Below, piece after piece: positions 20,245-29,217 of a stretch of 64,000 bases of DNA. The stretch lies in NCBI GenBank assembly GCA_001942415.1, contig MKJX01000166.1, positions 18,933 to 82,932 of the forward strand, written 5' to 3'. The position numbers were made by a program, and so were the translations under genes. Positions within the stretch are counted from its first letter, which is position 1, and the number at the start of each line of letters is the position of its first letter. The notes beneath the pieces were generated by a model, which saw only the letters and a program-made list of their open reading frames with translations, ran no database searches and was not told where the DNA came from. This stretch comes from Pseudonocardia sp. CNS-139. Its GTDB lineage: Bacteria > Actinomycetota > Actinomycetes > Mycobacteriales > Pseudonocardiaceae.

Positions 20245-21457
20245 GCGGCCCTCCCGAACATCGTGATCGCGTTGTTGCCGCCGAAGGCGAACCCGTGGTT
20301 CTGCACGACCCGCGGGCTGGCCGGGCGGGCCATCCCGGGCACCGGGTCGACGCCCTCGCCCAGCGCCGGGTCGAGGGTGCGCAGGTTGGCCGTCGGCGGG
20401 AGGAAGCCCTGGTCGAGGGCCGTGCAGCAGATCGCCGCGCCGAAGCCGGACGCCGCGCCCATCGTGTGCCCGATCATCGACTTGATCGAGCTGATGGGCG
20501 GCAGCCGGTCCGGGAACACCGCACGCATCGCGGCCACCTCGGTGGCGTCGTTGGTGGGCGTGCCCGTGCCGTGGGCGCAGACGTAGTCCACGTCGTCCGG
20601 CGACACCCCGGCCGACTGGTGCGCGAGCCGGATGCACGCGGCGATGCTGTCGGCGTCGGGGTTGACCATGTGCTTGGCGTCGCAGTTGGCGCCGTAGCCG
20701 AGCAGCTCGGCGTAGATGTGCGCGCCGCGGGCCTCGGCGGCGGCGTAGGGCTCCAGCAGCAGCGCCACGCCGCCCTCGCCGGTGAGGATGCCCGAGCGGT
20801 CCACGTCGAACGGCCGGCAGACGTCGGCGGCCAGCGCCCCGAGCTGCAGGAACCCGGCGTGCGTCGACCGGTTCACGGCGTCGGCGCCGCCCGCGAGCAT
20901 GAGGTCGGCCTCACCGGAGACGATCAGGTCGTAGGCGTAGCCCAGCGCGAAGTTGCTCGCCGAGCACGCCGAGGGCACCGTCTGGGCCGGGCCGGTCAGG
21001 CCCAGCTCGTGGTTGACGGCCGTCGCGATGCGGTTGGCCGGGACCTGCTCGACCAGCCGCGCGTCGATGCTCTTCAGCCCGGACGCGAGCCACTGCCCGG
21101 TGAGCTGCTGGATCACGGGGCCTCGCCGCCCGTCGTGCCCATCACAGTGCCGGCCCGCAGGTTCGGCAGCAGCGCCGGGTCGATGTCGGCGTCCTGCACG
21201 GCGAGCCGGCCGGCCGCGGCGGCGAACACCGCGCTGGGACCCCAGCGGTCCGGCGCGACACGCTCCAGCACGTCGCCCGGCTCGAACCCGCGGACCTCGC
21301 ACGCGACCGTCGACGGGAAGCCCGCCGTGTCGAAGGACGTGATCTCGGAGGCGCCGACCCGGCCCTCCTTGATCGCGTCGGTGAAGGCGTCGATGCCGAT
21401 CCCCACACAGCTCACGGTGCCGATGCCGGTCACCGCCACCCTGCGCGGCTCAGGCAT
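20241..21457 (-). CDS. Beta-ketoacyl-ACP synthase II (KS-alpha)
   Basis: Condensing enzyme of about 405 residues. Active Cys in VPSACSASNFALG, His in CAHGTGTPTNDATE and IKSMIGHTMGAASG, and the FabF-like end NHGFAFGGNNAITMFGRAA. One frame break at about 21118, where one missing C makes a false stop after TTGGEAP. The start ATG 21457 overlaps the ACP 3' end by 8 bases, so ACP, KS and CLF form one transcript. Together they are a minimal type II PKS or fatty acid module. Confidence 0.9.
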
Positions 21458-21727
21458 CGGTGCCCGCCTTCGCCCCGTCGTAGGACTCGATGAGGCCGAA
21501 GACGCCTCCAGGTTGACCATCTTGACGAGCTCGGTCTTCGGGATCACGACCCCGAGCTCCTTCTCGATGCGCGCCACGACCGCGATGAGCGCCAGCGAGT
21601 CGGCGTCGTAGTCGTCCACGAAATGGCCGGTGAGCGTGAACTCCGACGCCTCCAGCTCCAGCTCCTGCGCGATGATCTCCAGGGCCTTCTCCTGGATCGG
21701 ACTGGTCGTGACCGTGTTCTCGCTCAT
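21450..21727 (-). CDS. Acyl carrier protein
   Basis: About 92 residues starting MSENTVTTSPIQEKALEII. The phosphopantetheine site is DDYDADSLALIAVVARIEKE (Ser of DADSL), followed by VIPKTELVKMVNLE. A frame break at about 21508 (ggg read as gg) hides the end GVFGLIESYDGAKAGTDA. First gene of the ACP-KS-CLF operon, so it probably carries the growing chain. Confidence 0.88.
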
Positions 21728-21812
21728 CCCTGCTCCTTCGTCCCGGCCGGTCGGTCCACGGCGAATGGTGCGAGGGCACCCCTGACGCGGGCAAGAACTC
21801 GGCGCCAAGGAG

Positions 21813-21826
21813 GTATCGGCCGATAC
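21813..21826. promoter_or_regulatory. 14-bp perfect palindrome in the ACP/AfsA divergent promoter
   Basis: GTATCGGCCGATAC is identical to its reverse complement and sits in the 212-bp spacer between the divergent ACP and afsA-like genes. A second partial copy, ACGTATCG, follows at about 21834. This looks like a repressor site, for example of a TetR-type butyrolactone receptor, but no such regulator gene is in the window. Confidence 0.5.
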
Positions 21827-21939
21827 GCATTAGGACGTATCGCGGACCCGGTTCATGCCGCTTTCATTCGCATTCCACCGGCCTTCCACACCGCACTGCG
21901 ACGGTGAGCCGCGGATGCGCCGCGACGGGAGGAGCGCAC

Positions 21940-22937
21940 ATGCGTGTGCACTGGACGACCGCCGATCCGCAGACCGGGCCGCGCCCCGGCCCCGCTGTGG
22001 AGACGCCGCTGACCTACGACCGCACCGTCCCCCGCCAGATGGTGCACCGGGCCGCCGTCGCCGAGGTCTTCGTGACCGACGCGGTGCAGGTCGCGGAGAA
22101 GCAGGTGCGGGTGGCGGTGCAGCTGCCGCCGAGCCACGGCTACTTCGGCGACCACGCGAGCGGGCAGGTGGACCCGCTGCTGCTGCTGGAGGCGGCGCGG
22201 CAGGCCGGCATCTTCGGCAGCCACCTCGTCGCATCCCGCTGTCGGACACGATGCTGATCAGCGGCTCGACGCTCGTGCTCACCCGGCCCGACCTGCTGCG
22301 CGTCGCGAACCAGCCGGTGCGCCTCGTCATCTCCGACACGTTCGAGGCCCGCAAACCCGGCGCCAAGAGGTCCCGCTCGGGGCACGTCATGCAGCGGATC
22401 GAGCTGGACGGCACGGTCGTCGGGACGCACCGCCTCGACGTGCTGGTGATGACGCACGAGCAGCACGCCGCCGTCCGGTCGATGGTGCGGGAGGGCCCGA
22501 TCCCGACGACCGCGCAGCTCGCCGACGAGCCCCACCCGGACGCCGCCGCGCCGGCGCTCGTGGGCCGCGCGCACCCGGCGAACGTCGTGCTCGCCGCGGT
22601 GGAGAGCGGCCCGGACGGGCACCGCGCGCTGGTCGCGCCGCGGTTCGGCAACCGCGCGCTGTTCGACCACGTCTACGACCACCTGCCCGGCGCCGTGCTC
22701 ACCGAGGCCGCCCGCCAGCTCGCGCTGGCCGCGACCGGTGTGCCCGACGCCGAGATCCTGGCGATCACCGCGCGGTTCCCGCGCTTCGCCGAGCTGGACC
22801 GCCCGACGGTGGCGAGCACGCCGCCCGTCGCGCCGGGGTCTACCGAGATCCCCGTGAGCTTCACCCAGGACGGCACCGAGGTCACGAGCGTCACGGTGAC
22901 GGTGCGCCGGCAGCCCGACCGAGGAGGAGACCGATGA
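21940..22937 (+). CDS. AfsA-type hot-dog protein (butyrolactone signal synthesis)
   Basis: About 332 residues with two AfsA repeats. First: DRTVPRQMVHRAAVAEVFVTD, PPSHGYFGDHASGQ, LLLLEAARQAGI. Second: VGRAHPANVVLAAV, PRFGNRALFDHVYDHLPG, LTEAARQLAL. AfsA enzymes join a beta-ketoacyl-ACP to dihydroxyacetone phosphate, the first committed step of A-factor-type butyrolactones (established for the family). The ATG at 21940 follows gggaggag. One frame break at about 22232 (gtcggc read as gtcgc). It starts an operon with the HAD and SDR genes. Confidence 0.87.
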
Positions 22938-23578
22938 CCGTCCGCGCCGTGTGGACCGACTTCGGCGGGGTGCTCACCCCGCCGATCGCGCACACGATGA
23001 TGGCCTTCTGCCGCAAGCACGGGTTCGACCCGGCCGAGGTCGGCGCCGCCGCCGCCAAGGTCACCGCCCGCTACGGCACCGACGACGTGATGCTGCCGAT
23101 CGACACGCCGCTCGTCAGCGAGCGGGACTGGCTGCGCCAGATCGCCGACGAGATGGGCCTCGCCGAGGCGCCGCTGACGATGGCCGACTCCTGGTTCGAC
23201 GGGCGCGAGACCAACCACGCCTGGCTGGAGCGGCTCGTGGCGCTGCGCGCGAGCGGGATGTTCGTCGGACTCCTGTCGAACATGGTCCCGGCCTGGGACG
23301 AGCACTGGCGGCGCATGGTCGACCCGGGCCTCTTCGACGCGGTCGTGCTGTCGTTCGAGGTCGGGATGCGCAAGCCGAGCCCCGGGATCTTCGCGCTGGC
23401 GCTGGAGCGCTCCGGCACCCGTCCCGACGAGACCGTGTTCGTCGACGACCTCGCCGGCAACTGCGAGGGCGCCCGGGCCGTGGGCTGGACGGCCGTCCAC
23501 TTCACCGACACCGCCGCGGCCATCGCCGAGCTGGACGCGCTGCTCACGCCCCACACCCAGCAGAAGGAGCTGATATGA
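22934..23578 (+). CDS. HAD-family (subfamily IA) hydrolase, probable phosphatase
   Basis: Intact, 214 residues. HAD motifs: nucleophile Asp in VWTDFGGVLTPP (the second Asp is replaced by Gly, as in many HAD-IA DFGGV proteins), VGLLSNMVP, GMRKPSPGIFALA (Lys) and VFVDDLAGNCEGA (acid pair). It overlaps the AfsA stop and the SDR start by 4 bases each. In AfsA pathways a phosphatase removes the phosphate from the butenolide or furan intermediate, so this is the probable job. Confidence 0.88.
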   Translation: MTVRAVWTDFGGVLTPPIAHTMMAFCRKHGFDPAEVGAAAAKVTARYGTDDVMLPIDTPLVSERDWLRQIADEMGLAEAPLTMADSWFDGRETNHAWLERLVALRASGMFVGLLSNMVPAWDEHWRRMVDPGLFDAVVLSFEVGMRKPSPGIFALALERSGTRPDETVFVDDLAGNCEGARAVGWTAVHFTDTAAAIAELDALLTPHTQQKELI

Positions 23579-24278
23579 CCCGCTCTGTGCTCGTCACCGG
23601 CGGCAACCGCGGCATCGGCCTCGCGATCGCGCGGGCGTTCGCCGAGGCCGGCGACAAGGTCGCGATCACCTACCGCAGCGGCGAGCCGCCCGCCGGCCTC
23701 TTCGGCGTCCGCTGCGACGTGACGGACACCGGGTCGGTGCAGCGGGCCGTCGAGGAGGTGGCGGCCCAGCAGGGTCCGGTGCAGGTGCTCGTGAACAACG
23801 CCGGCATCACCAAGGACGGCCTGTTCCTCGGCATGGACGAGGAGGAGTTCGTGTCGGTGGTGAACACGAACTTCCTCGGCGCCATGCGCGTGACGAAGGC
23901 CGTGGTGCCGGACATGGTGAAGGCGCGCTGGGGCCGGATCGTGTTCATCGGCTCCGCCGTCGGGATGTGGGCAGCCCCGGCATCACCAACTACGCGTCCT
24001 CGAAGTCGGCGCTCGTCGGGCTCGCCCGGTCGCTGGCCTGGGAGCTGGGCAAGCGCAACATCACCGTCAACATCGTCACGCCGGGCGTCATCGAGACCGA
24101 GCTGATCGCGCACGTCGGCGACGCGGCCCGGGCGCACGCCATGGGCAACACCGCCATGCGCCGCCCCGGCCGCCTGGAGGAGCTGCCGCCCGCGGTGCTG
24201 TTCCTCGCCAGCGAGGGCGCCAGCTACGTCACCGGCGCGATGCTGCCGGTGAGCGGTGGCGCCGCGATGGGCCACTGA
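23575..24278 (+). CDS. SDR family reductase (FabG-like)
   Basis: About 235 residues: LVTGGNRGIGLAIARAFAE, VLVNNAGITKDGLF, serine region RIVFIGSAVG, YASSKSALVGLARSLAWELG (catalytic YxxxK), VNIVTPGVIETEL, SYVTGAMLPVSGGAAMGH. Closest in pattern to 3-oxoacyl-ACP reductases. In this operon it could reduce ACP-bound ketones or the butenolide intermediate. One frame break at about 23970 (gggg read as ggg). Coupled to the HAD gene by ATGA. Confidence 0.88.
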
Positions 24279-24301
24279 GAAGCCCCGCACCCGCTCTGCC
24301 G

Positions 24302-24345
24302 GGAAAGCCACGTTCAGGACGTCTCCCGCCCTGAACGTGGCTTCC
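24302..24345. terminator. Hairpin of the AAAGCCACGTTCA family
   Basis: GGAAAGCCACGTTCAGG (24302-24318) against CCTGAACGTGGCTTCC (24330-24345), one A bulged. It follows the SDR stop and probably ends the AfsA operon. Bases 24346-24493 hold nothing I can identify. Confidence 0.75.
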
Positions 24346-24493
24346 GATGCAGGAACAACGTTCGAGCCGTCCTTGTGTCAACGCCGCAGCTGGCGGCAGC
24401 ACGTAGGCCGGCCGGTCCGGCGGTGTGGGAGGACGCGCCGCCCACGCATGAGCAGGTCGAGCGACGAATCGCCGTCAGCCGAAGCTCGCGCTG

Positions 24494-24913
24494 TCAGTGC
24501 GCGTCGGCGGGCTGCCCAGAGGTCAGCTCACGCTTCATCACGGCATCGATCCGCGGCACCGCCTGCCGTACCGCGAGGTGCAGGCGCGCCACGTTCGGCC
24601 CATCCTTGCCGTACAGGACGAGGATCGCGGTCCCGCCAACCCGCTGGACGGCGACGCTGCCGTTCGTCCCCTGCACGACGGTGCCTGCAGCGGGCCCCAG
24701 CAACAGGAGCTGAGCGAACCGCGCGCCCAGCCCCACGGTCGCCGATGCCAGCGCGGCGATCGACTCCGCCTCCCCGTCATCGTTGGCGTTGCCCTCGAAG
24801 ACGGCCTCGACCAGGAGCCCGTCGGCGGTCGCGATCAAGGCGCCCGAGACGCCGATCGTCTCGCTCACGATCTCCCACAGCGCGCTGCGCAGCTGCTCAC
24901 TGCTCATGGTCAT
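24494..24913 (-). CDS. Roadblock/LC7 domain protein (copy 1)
   Basis: Intact, 139 residues. A single Roadblock/LC7 fold: SALWEIVSETIGVSGALIATADGLLVEAVF, then GLGARFAQLLLLG, and GGTAILVLYGKDGPNVARLH. Roadblock proteins usually act as regulators or partners of small Ras-like GTPases (MglB with MglA; CvnB with CvnD), but no GTPase gene is nearby. The ATG overlaps the stop of the DUF4388-like gene by 4 bases, so the two proteins are probably made together. Confidence 0.8.
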   Translation of the reverse strand: MTMSSEQLRSALWEIVSETIGVSGALIATADGLLVEAVFEGNANDDGEAESIAALASATVGLGARFAQLLLLGPAAGTVVQGTNGSVAVQRVGGTAILVLYGKDGPNVARLHLAVRQAVPRIDAVMKRELTSGQPADAH

Positions 24914-25722
24914 GTTCTCTCCCCTCGCCTGGCACGATCAGACCAGAGCGAACGCGGCAACCACGGTGTCCGTGAGCGGCCGTTCACGCCGCTCGCACCT
25001 GGTACCCGCTGGGCCAGCGGTGGCGGCTCGTTGTCGGGTGCCGGCGGCGGGGCTTCCCGCGACGGGAGCGGGTGCGCTCGGCGAGCAACGCGGCGCACGG
25101 TCCGGGCCCATCGCCGGGTCGGGCGGGTGGGAGCGGGCGGCTCGAACGGGCCCGGGATGATCTCGAGAAGCCCCTCGTCCAGCAGGTGGATCACGTCGAG
25201 GGTCACCCCGAAGACGCCTCTGTTCAGGAGGAACGCCACATCCCGCAGCGTGTGCTGCCCGTCTGCCAGCTCGAGTACAGCCCGTTCGGGCGGCGTGAGC
25301 GCTGCGGGGACAGCGGCGCCGACGCGGGGCCGGACGCGGTCGGTCTGAGGTTCCAGGGCACGGTGCACCTCGCCTCGTTGCAGCAGTGACAACCGTCGGC
25401 GCACCTCTTGAAGCGCCCGCTCCAAGCCGATCTCGCCCCACACCCGGGACGGTGAGCCCTCTTCCTCGCGAACCGACTCGATCCGCCCCGCGGCGATGAC
25501 GAAGATCGCGTCGGCCAGCGCCGCTCGACCGAGGCCGGTCGTCGGATGTCGGCCCTCTCCCGGCGCGGTCGGCGATGGGAGGGCGAGCGGGGTCCCCGTC
25601 GTCCAGGTCCCGACGACGGCCGGACCGCGAAGCCGGATGAGTCCACCAGGACTCCCGGAGACGCGGACGGCGCCGACCGAGCGGGTGACCGCCCCGCGCA
25701 GGTCCCCTCGACCGACGACCAC
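24910..25722 (-). CDS. DUF4388-like/winged-helix protein with Pro-rich tail (copy 1)
   Basis: Open frame to 25899; the GTG at 25722 is chosen because it puts the conserved strand GAVRVSGSPGGLIRLRG at the same distance from the start as in its two paralogues. Middle: GLERALQEVRRRLSLLQRGE. Winged-helix-like part: TPPERAVLELADGQHTLRDVA followed by VIHLLDEGLLEI. The tail is rich in Pro and Arg (PPAPTRPTRRWARTVRRVAR). Similar architecture to PatA/DUF4388 proteins; function unknown. Coupled to Roadblock copy 1. Confidence 0.6.
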   Translation of the reverse strand: MVVGRGDLRGAVTRSVGAVRVSGSPGGLIRLRGPAVVGTWTTGTPLALPSPTAPGEGRHPTTGLGRAALADAIFVIAAGRIESVREEEGSPSRVWGEIGLERALQEVRRRLSLLQRGEVHRALEPQTDRVRPRVGAAVPAALTPPERAVLELADGQHTLRDVAFLLNRGVFGVTLDVIHLLDEGLLEIIPGPFEPPAPTRPTRRWARTVRRVARRAHPLPSREAPPPAPDNEPPPLAQRVPGASGVNGRSRTPWLPRSLWSDRARRGERT

Positions 25723-25955
25723 GAGATCACCGACCGCCCCTTCCAGTCGTTCCCCGCCTCCGGCCACCGGCCGATTAGCTTTCGTTACGGAGCATACTGC
25801 GAACGTCGTCGCCCGCCCCTGTCCAGCTCCACCCGAGGGGCAGAATCGGATGTTTCCACTAATTGAATACTCCGATTGGAGCAAGCGTCGTTGGTGCAAG
25901 TAAGCATGCTATTGTGCCGGCGTTCCGAAAGCCAATCGAGGAACGGAGACACAGC

Positions 25956-26324
25956 ATGGACATCGATACCGCACTCAAGGGTGCCATGGAGATCGATGGG
26001 GCACTCGGGGCCGCTCTCGTAGACTTCGAGAGCGGGATGGCGCTGGGGATGGCGGGTGGCGGCCGTCACCTCGACCTCGAGGTCGCTTCGGCCGGCAACA
26101 CCGAGGTCATCCGAGCGAAGATGCGCACGATCGCGTCGCTCAATCTCGGCGACGAGATCGAGGACGTCCTCATTACCCTCAAAAAGCAGTACCATCTGAT
26201 CAGACTGCTCACGTCGGAGCGTTCCGCATCGCTCTTCCTGTACGTGGCACTCGACCGTTCGCGAGCCAACCTGGCCATGGCACGCCACGAGCTCCGGCGC
26301 ATCGAGGCCGGGCTCAACGTCTGA
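25956..26324 (+). CDS. Roadblock/LC7-like protein (copy 2)
   Basis: Intact, 122 residues from ATG 25956 (ribosome site ggaacggaga). MDIDTALKGAMEIDGALGAAL, DFESGMALGMAGGG, SLNLGDEIEDVLITLKKQYHL and SASLFLYVALDRSRANLAMA match the Roadblock pattern. Codon use is less GC-rich than the flanking PKS genes. It is the only gene of this array on the plus strand. The spacer 25723-25955 is A/T-richer and is presumably a divergent promoter. Confidence 0.72.
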   Translation: MDIDTALKGAMEIDGALGAALVDFESGMALGMAGGGRHLDLEVASAGNTEVIRAKMRTIASLNLGDEIEDVLITLKKQYHLIRLLTSERSASLFLYVALDRSRANLAMARHELRRIEAGLNV

Positions 26325-26499
26325 GGTCCTGTCCGGACGCGCGCCCCCGACTGCATGGCACTGAATCGGCTCTGAGCTGCATGAACACCGTTGCCGGGCG
26401 GACCGCCGCCTCAACCTGTCCGCCCGGCGACGGCGGCTGACCCGGCTCGTCGGACCCGCACGGGACACGAAGCCACGAGTCCTGCGTCCGGCACCCCGG

Positions 26500-27211
26500 T
26501 CAGCAGAAAACGCTCCCCGGCAGGTCCGCCGGCTGCCCTGCATCACCGCGCTCCACCTGCAGCACCCCGGAGCGGACCAATCCGTAACACATGATAGTCG
26601 CGGCGGTCACCCCGTGCCCGATTCTCGGTGCCACCTCCTCCGGTGTCGCACCATTTCCGACCTCCACCAGCAGGCGCCACTGCACGCCTGTCATCTGGAT
26701 CTTCTCCCATCTGACCGAGTGCGCCCTGGTCACCACTGTCTGCGGTGTGATGACATGTCGCAGCCGGCTCAGCAGAACGTTCCGGCGCCCCCATCTCGAC
26801 AATGAGTCGATCTGACCCCAAACCCGGCAGGGAGGCGGTCCACGGGTGCACCTCGCCGGGATGAAACTCAGCGCTTCCGGGGTCGTCGCCGAGCACTGCC
26901 CGCGCGGCGTCGATCATCGACTCCCGAGACATCCGCTCCCATGCAAATGCGGCTATTCCGCTCGGTGCCGAAGGGCCGGCGCTCCGCTCCTTGAATGCGG
27001 CGAATGTCGCCGCGTCGAGATGGCCGGAGCCGACGAGCAGCGCATCGAGCGACGGGCTCCGCAGGGTCTCCACGAGCACGATCCGCCCGTCTCGCACGAC
27101 GATCCGCTCATCGTCGCGCGCCAGCCGGACGATGCCCTGCGCCCGGCGGGTCGTGAGCTCGAGGAGAACATCGACGGTTCGCCGGTCGCCGGACCGCGGC
27201 TCAGCGGGCAC
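26500..27211 (-). CDS. DUF4388-like/winged-helix protein (copy 2)
   Basis: About 236 residues from GTG 27211. N-terminal part QGIVRLARDDERIVVRDG then RIVLVETLRSPSLDALLVGS, middle SRESMIDAARAVLGDDP, C-terminal helix-turn-helix-like QMTGVQWRLLVEVGNGATPE and CYGLVRSGVLQVER. Same order as copies 1 and 3. The frame breaks at about 26787, where one extra G in a run of five fits best. It overlaps the 3' end of Roadblock copy 3 by 11 bases. Unknown function. The stretch 26325-26499 shows no gene. Confidence 0.6.
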
Positions 27212-27591
27212 GAGCGGTCCCGGCGTCGCGGACCGCGCGCAACGCCATGGCGAGTTGGCAGCGGGACCTGTCGACCGTTACCACGAGCAGCGCGGTCTCG
27301 CTCTGGGCAGGCTCCACCACACGGACGAGGAGCAGGCGGTCCGTCGTCGTGACGATGAGATCCTCGACCACTGCACCGGTGGCCAGCTGTGCGGTCATCA
27401 CTGAGAGGGCATGCAGCGCCTCGGCTGCTCCCGACGAGCTCACCTGCACGGTTGAGTCCTCGGCGGCAGGCACGCCGGCGAGCACCATCTGTCAGGGGAT
27501 CGACGAGGCTCGCCGCCACGACCCCCTCGATCGCGAGGATGTCCTGCATGAGACGTTCCGGTGTGAGCACAGCGTCCTCGAGAGATCCCAT
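27201..27591 (-). CDS. Roadblock/LC7 domain protein (copy 3)
   Basis: MGSLEDAVLTPERLMQDILA, EGVVAASLVDP, a frame change at about 27488, then MVLAGVPAAEDSTVQVSSSG and TDRLLLVRVVEPAQSETALL. A missing GG (reading LTGMVLAG on repair) fits the usual Roadblock strand. About 130 residues. Starts 26 bases after the DUF4388-like copy 3 and overlaps copy 2. Confidence 0.68.
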
Positions 27592-27617
27592 CGTCCTGAT
27601 GCACCGGAACCCCGCCC

Positions 27618-28525
27618 CTAGAGGGTTCGCAGCGCGTCGAGCACGTGTTGGAGAAGGGGTTGGTCGGCCACCGCGTACGGGCGCCCTGCGGGTCGCGCGT
27701 CGGCGGCGATCCGACACTCGGCAGCTGAGCATCAGGTAACGACGTCGCTCCCGGCACTCGCCGCGGCAGCTGCTCCAGCTCCACGTCGGAGTCCCGGTCC
27801 GGTTCCGGTGGCCGGCCGGACAGCTCCAGGAGAGGCCACGCGGCCTGCTGGTCGAGCAGGCAGAGCCCGGAGTCGACGAGATCGACGAGCCCCAGGCTCG
27901 TCTCGTACAGTGCCAGCCCGCTCTCGCGGGCGATCTCCCCGACTGTGGAGCCAGGCCCGGTGTGCTGGGCCACCTTCCACTGAAGCCTCGTGAGAACGAC
28001 GGTCCGCACCGCCGGAGTCCCCAACGCCACGACTGCTCCCACGGGGATCTCGGCCCGGTTCACCAGGCGGACCGAGACCTCGCGCAACACCTCGTCGACG
28101 TCGTGTCGCAGCGGAGAGGCCCACCAGTCCTGGTCCCCGTCGAGCGGGGTCGCAACGAGCTCACCCGATCCCGCCGCAAGTTCCAGCAGTGCATCGACCA
28201 GTACGGATCGGGTCAACGCCCCGAGCACGGCAGAATCGACGAGCCCGCGCTCGAGCACACGTTCTGCGAGCCCGGACCCGCCGGAGTCACGCTGCAAGTC
28301 ACGCCAGGCAGCCCGGGAGAGATGGCCGCCGCCGATCAGACGCTGCACGATGCCCGGCGCCGTGGCCGGCTCCGCGGACGTGAGCGCACTGCCGGCAACA
28401 TGCACGATCGCCGCCGCGTCACCACGGGCGAGATCGAGTGAGCCTGCGGCGCCGGTGCTCGCGAAGGCCGAGATGTCCCGAAAGAGGTTCCCGACGTCCC
28501 CCACCCGCTCGGTCATCACCGTCAT
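27618..28525 (-). CDS. DUF4388-like/winged-helix protein (copy 3)
   Basis: About 302 residues. DUF4388-like start: NLFRDISAFASTGAAGSLDL, then IVHVAGSALTSAEPATAPG. Middle: SVLVDALLELAAGSGELVA. Winged-helix-like: TRLQWKVAQHTGPGSTVGEIA, then SLGLVDLVDSGLCLLDQQ. The tail after the frame break at about 27705 reads ARPAGRPYAVADQPLLQHVL and stops at 27618-27620. Its ATG overlaps the Roadblock copy 4 stop by 4 bases. Probably a gene-control or scaffold partner of the Roadblock proteins; this is inference from order only. Confidence 0.62.
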
Positions 28526-28934
28526 CGTTCGTCGTCGAGATCCCGCATCACGTGATGAGCCTGGGCCAGCAACATCCCGACGTTGACGGTGCGCCGGCAG
28601 ACCACTCCAGCAACGATCTCCGGGTTGCGCCTGCTGCGGACGACAAGTGCACCAGGTTGCGGCTGAAGATGAGAACCTCTTCGAAGTAGCGATCGCGCTC
28701 CGTCAGTCCCCGCCGCTCGCGCCACAACTCCTCGACCTGCGTGACCATGCGCCCCTGGAACAGGTCGGCGGTAGCGGCCGCGAGCACATCGAGGATCTCT
28801 CGCGGATGACTATCGACCGTGTCAGCGTCGAGGAGCATTCCCGTGGACATGTCGACGATACCCGACGCAAGATACTCAGGAACGTTGTGGCGGAACGACT
28901 TCAGCGTAGTCTCCACCACCTGTGCCAAATTCAC
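28522..28934 (-). CDS. Roadblock/LC7-like protein (copy 4)
   Basis: About 137 residues from GTG 28934 (gagagg upstream). VVETTLKSFRHNVPEYLASG, IVDMSTGMLLDADTVDSHP, then helical ADLFQGRMVTQVEELWRER, and the C-terminal strand RNPEIVAGVVCRRTVNVGML after a frame break at about 28655 (missing G). First gene of a four-gene minus-strand run alternating Roadblock and DUF4388-like genes. The spacer upstream (28935-29217) shows no gene; it is A/T-richer and may hold the promoter. Confidence 0.68.
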
Positions 28935-29217
28935 AGGGGAGCCTCTCGTCCGTATGCCGCGCGAAGTCTGGGGTGCGGCCACAGGACAGGCTGCGCGGTC
29001 GCGGGTCAGTGTTCCGGAACCGAGGCACCACAGCAAGTACCTCACCGAGATTTCAGCGATTGACACAAAACCGCAGGTCAGCGATGTAACACGCCGATCC
29101 GTGCGTCCATTCGACGACGGATAGTAAGCAACCAACAACGACGCGTAATAGCCGCGCGAGAAGGTTGCAACCCCCTCGCCCTTATGGGCGAATATGCGCG
29201 CGGTCCGCCTATCGGGC

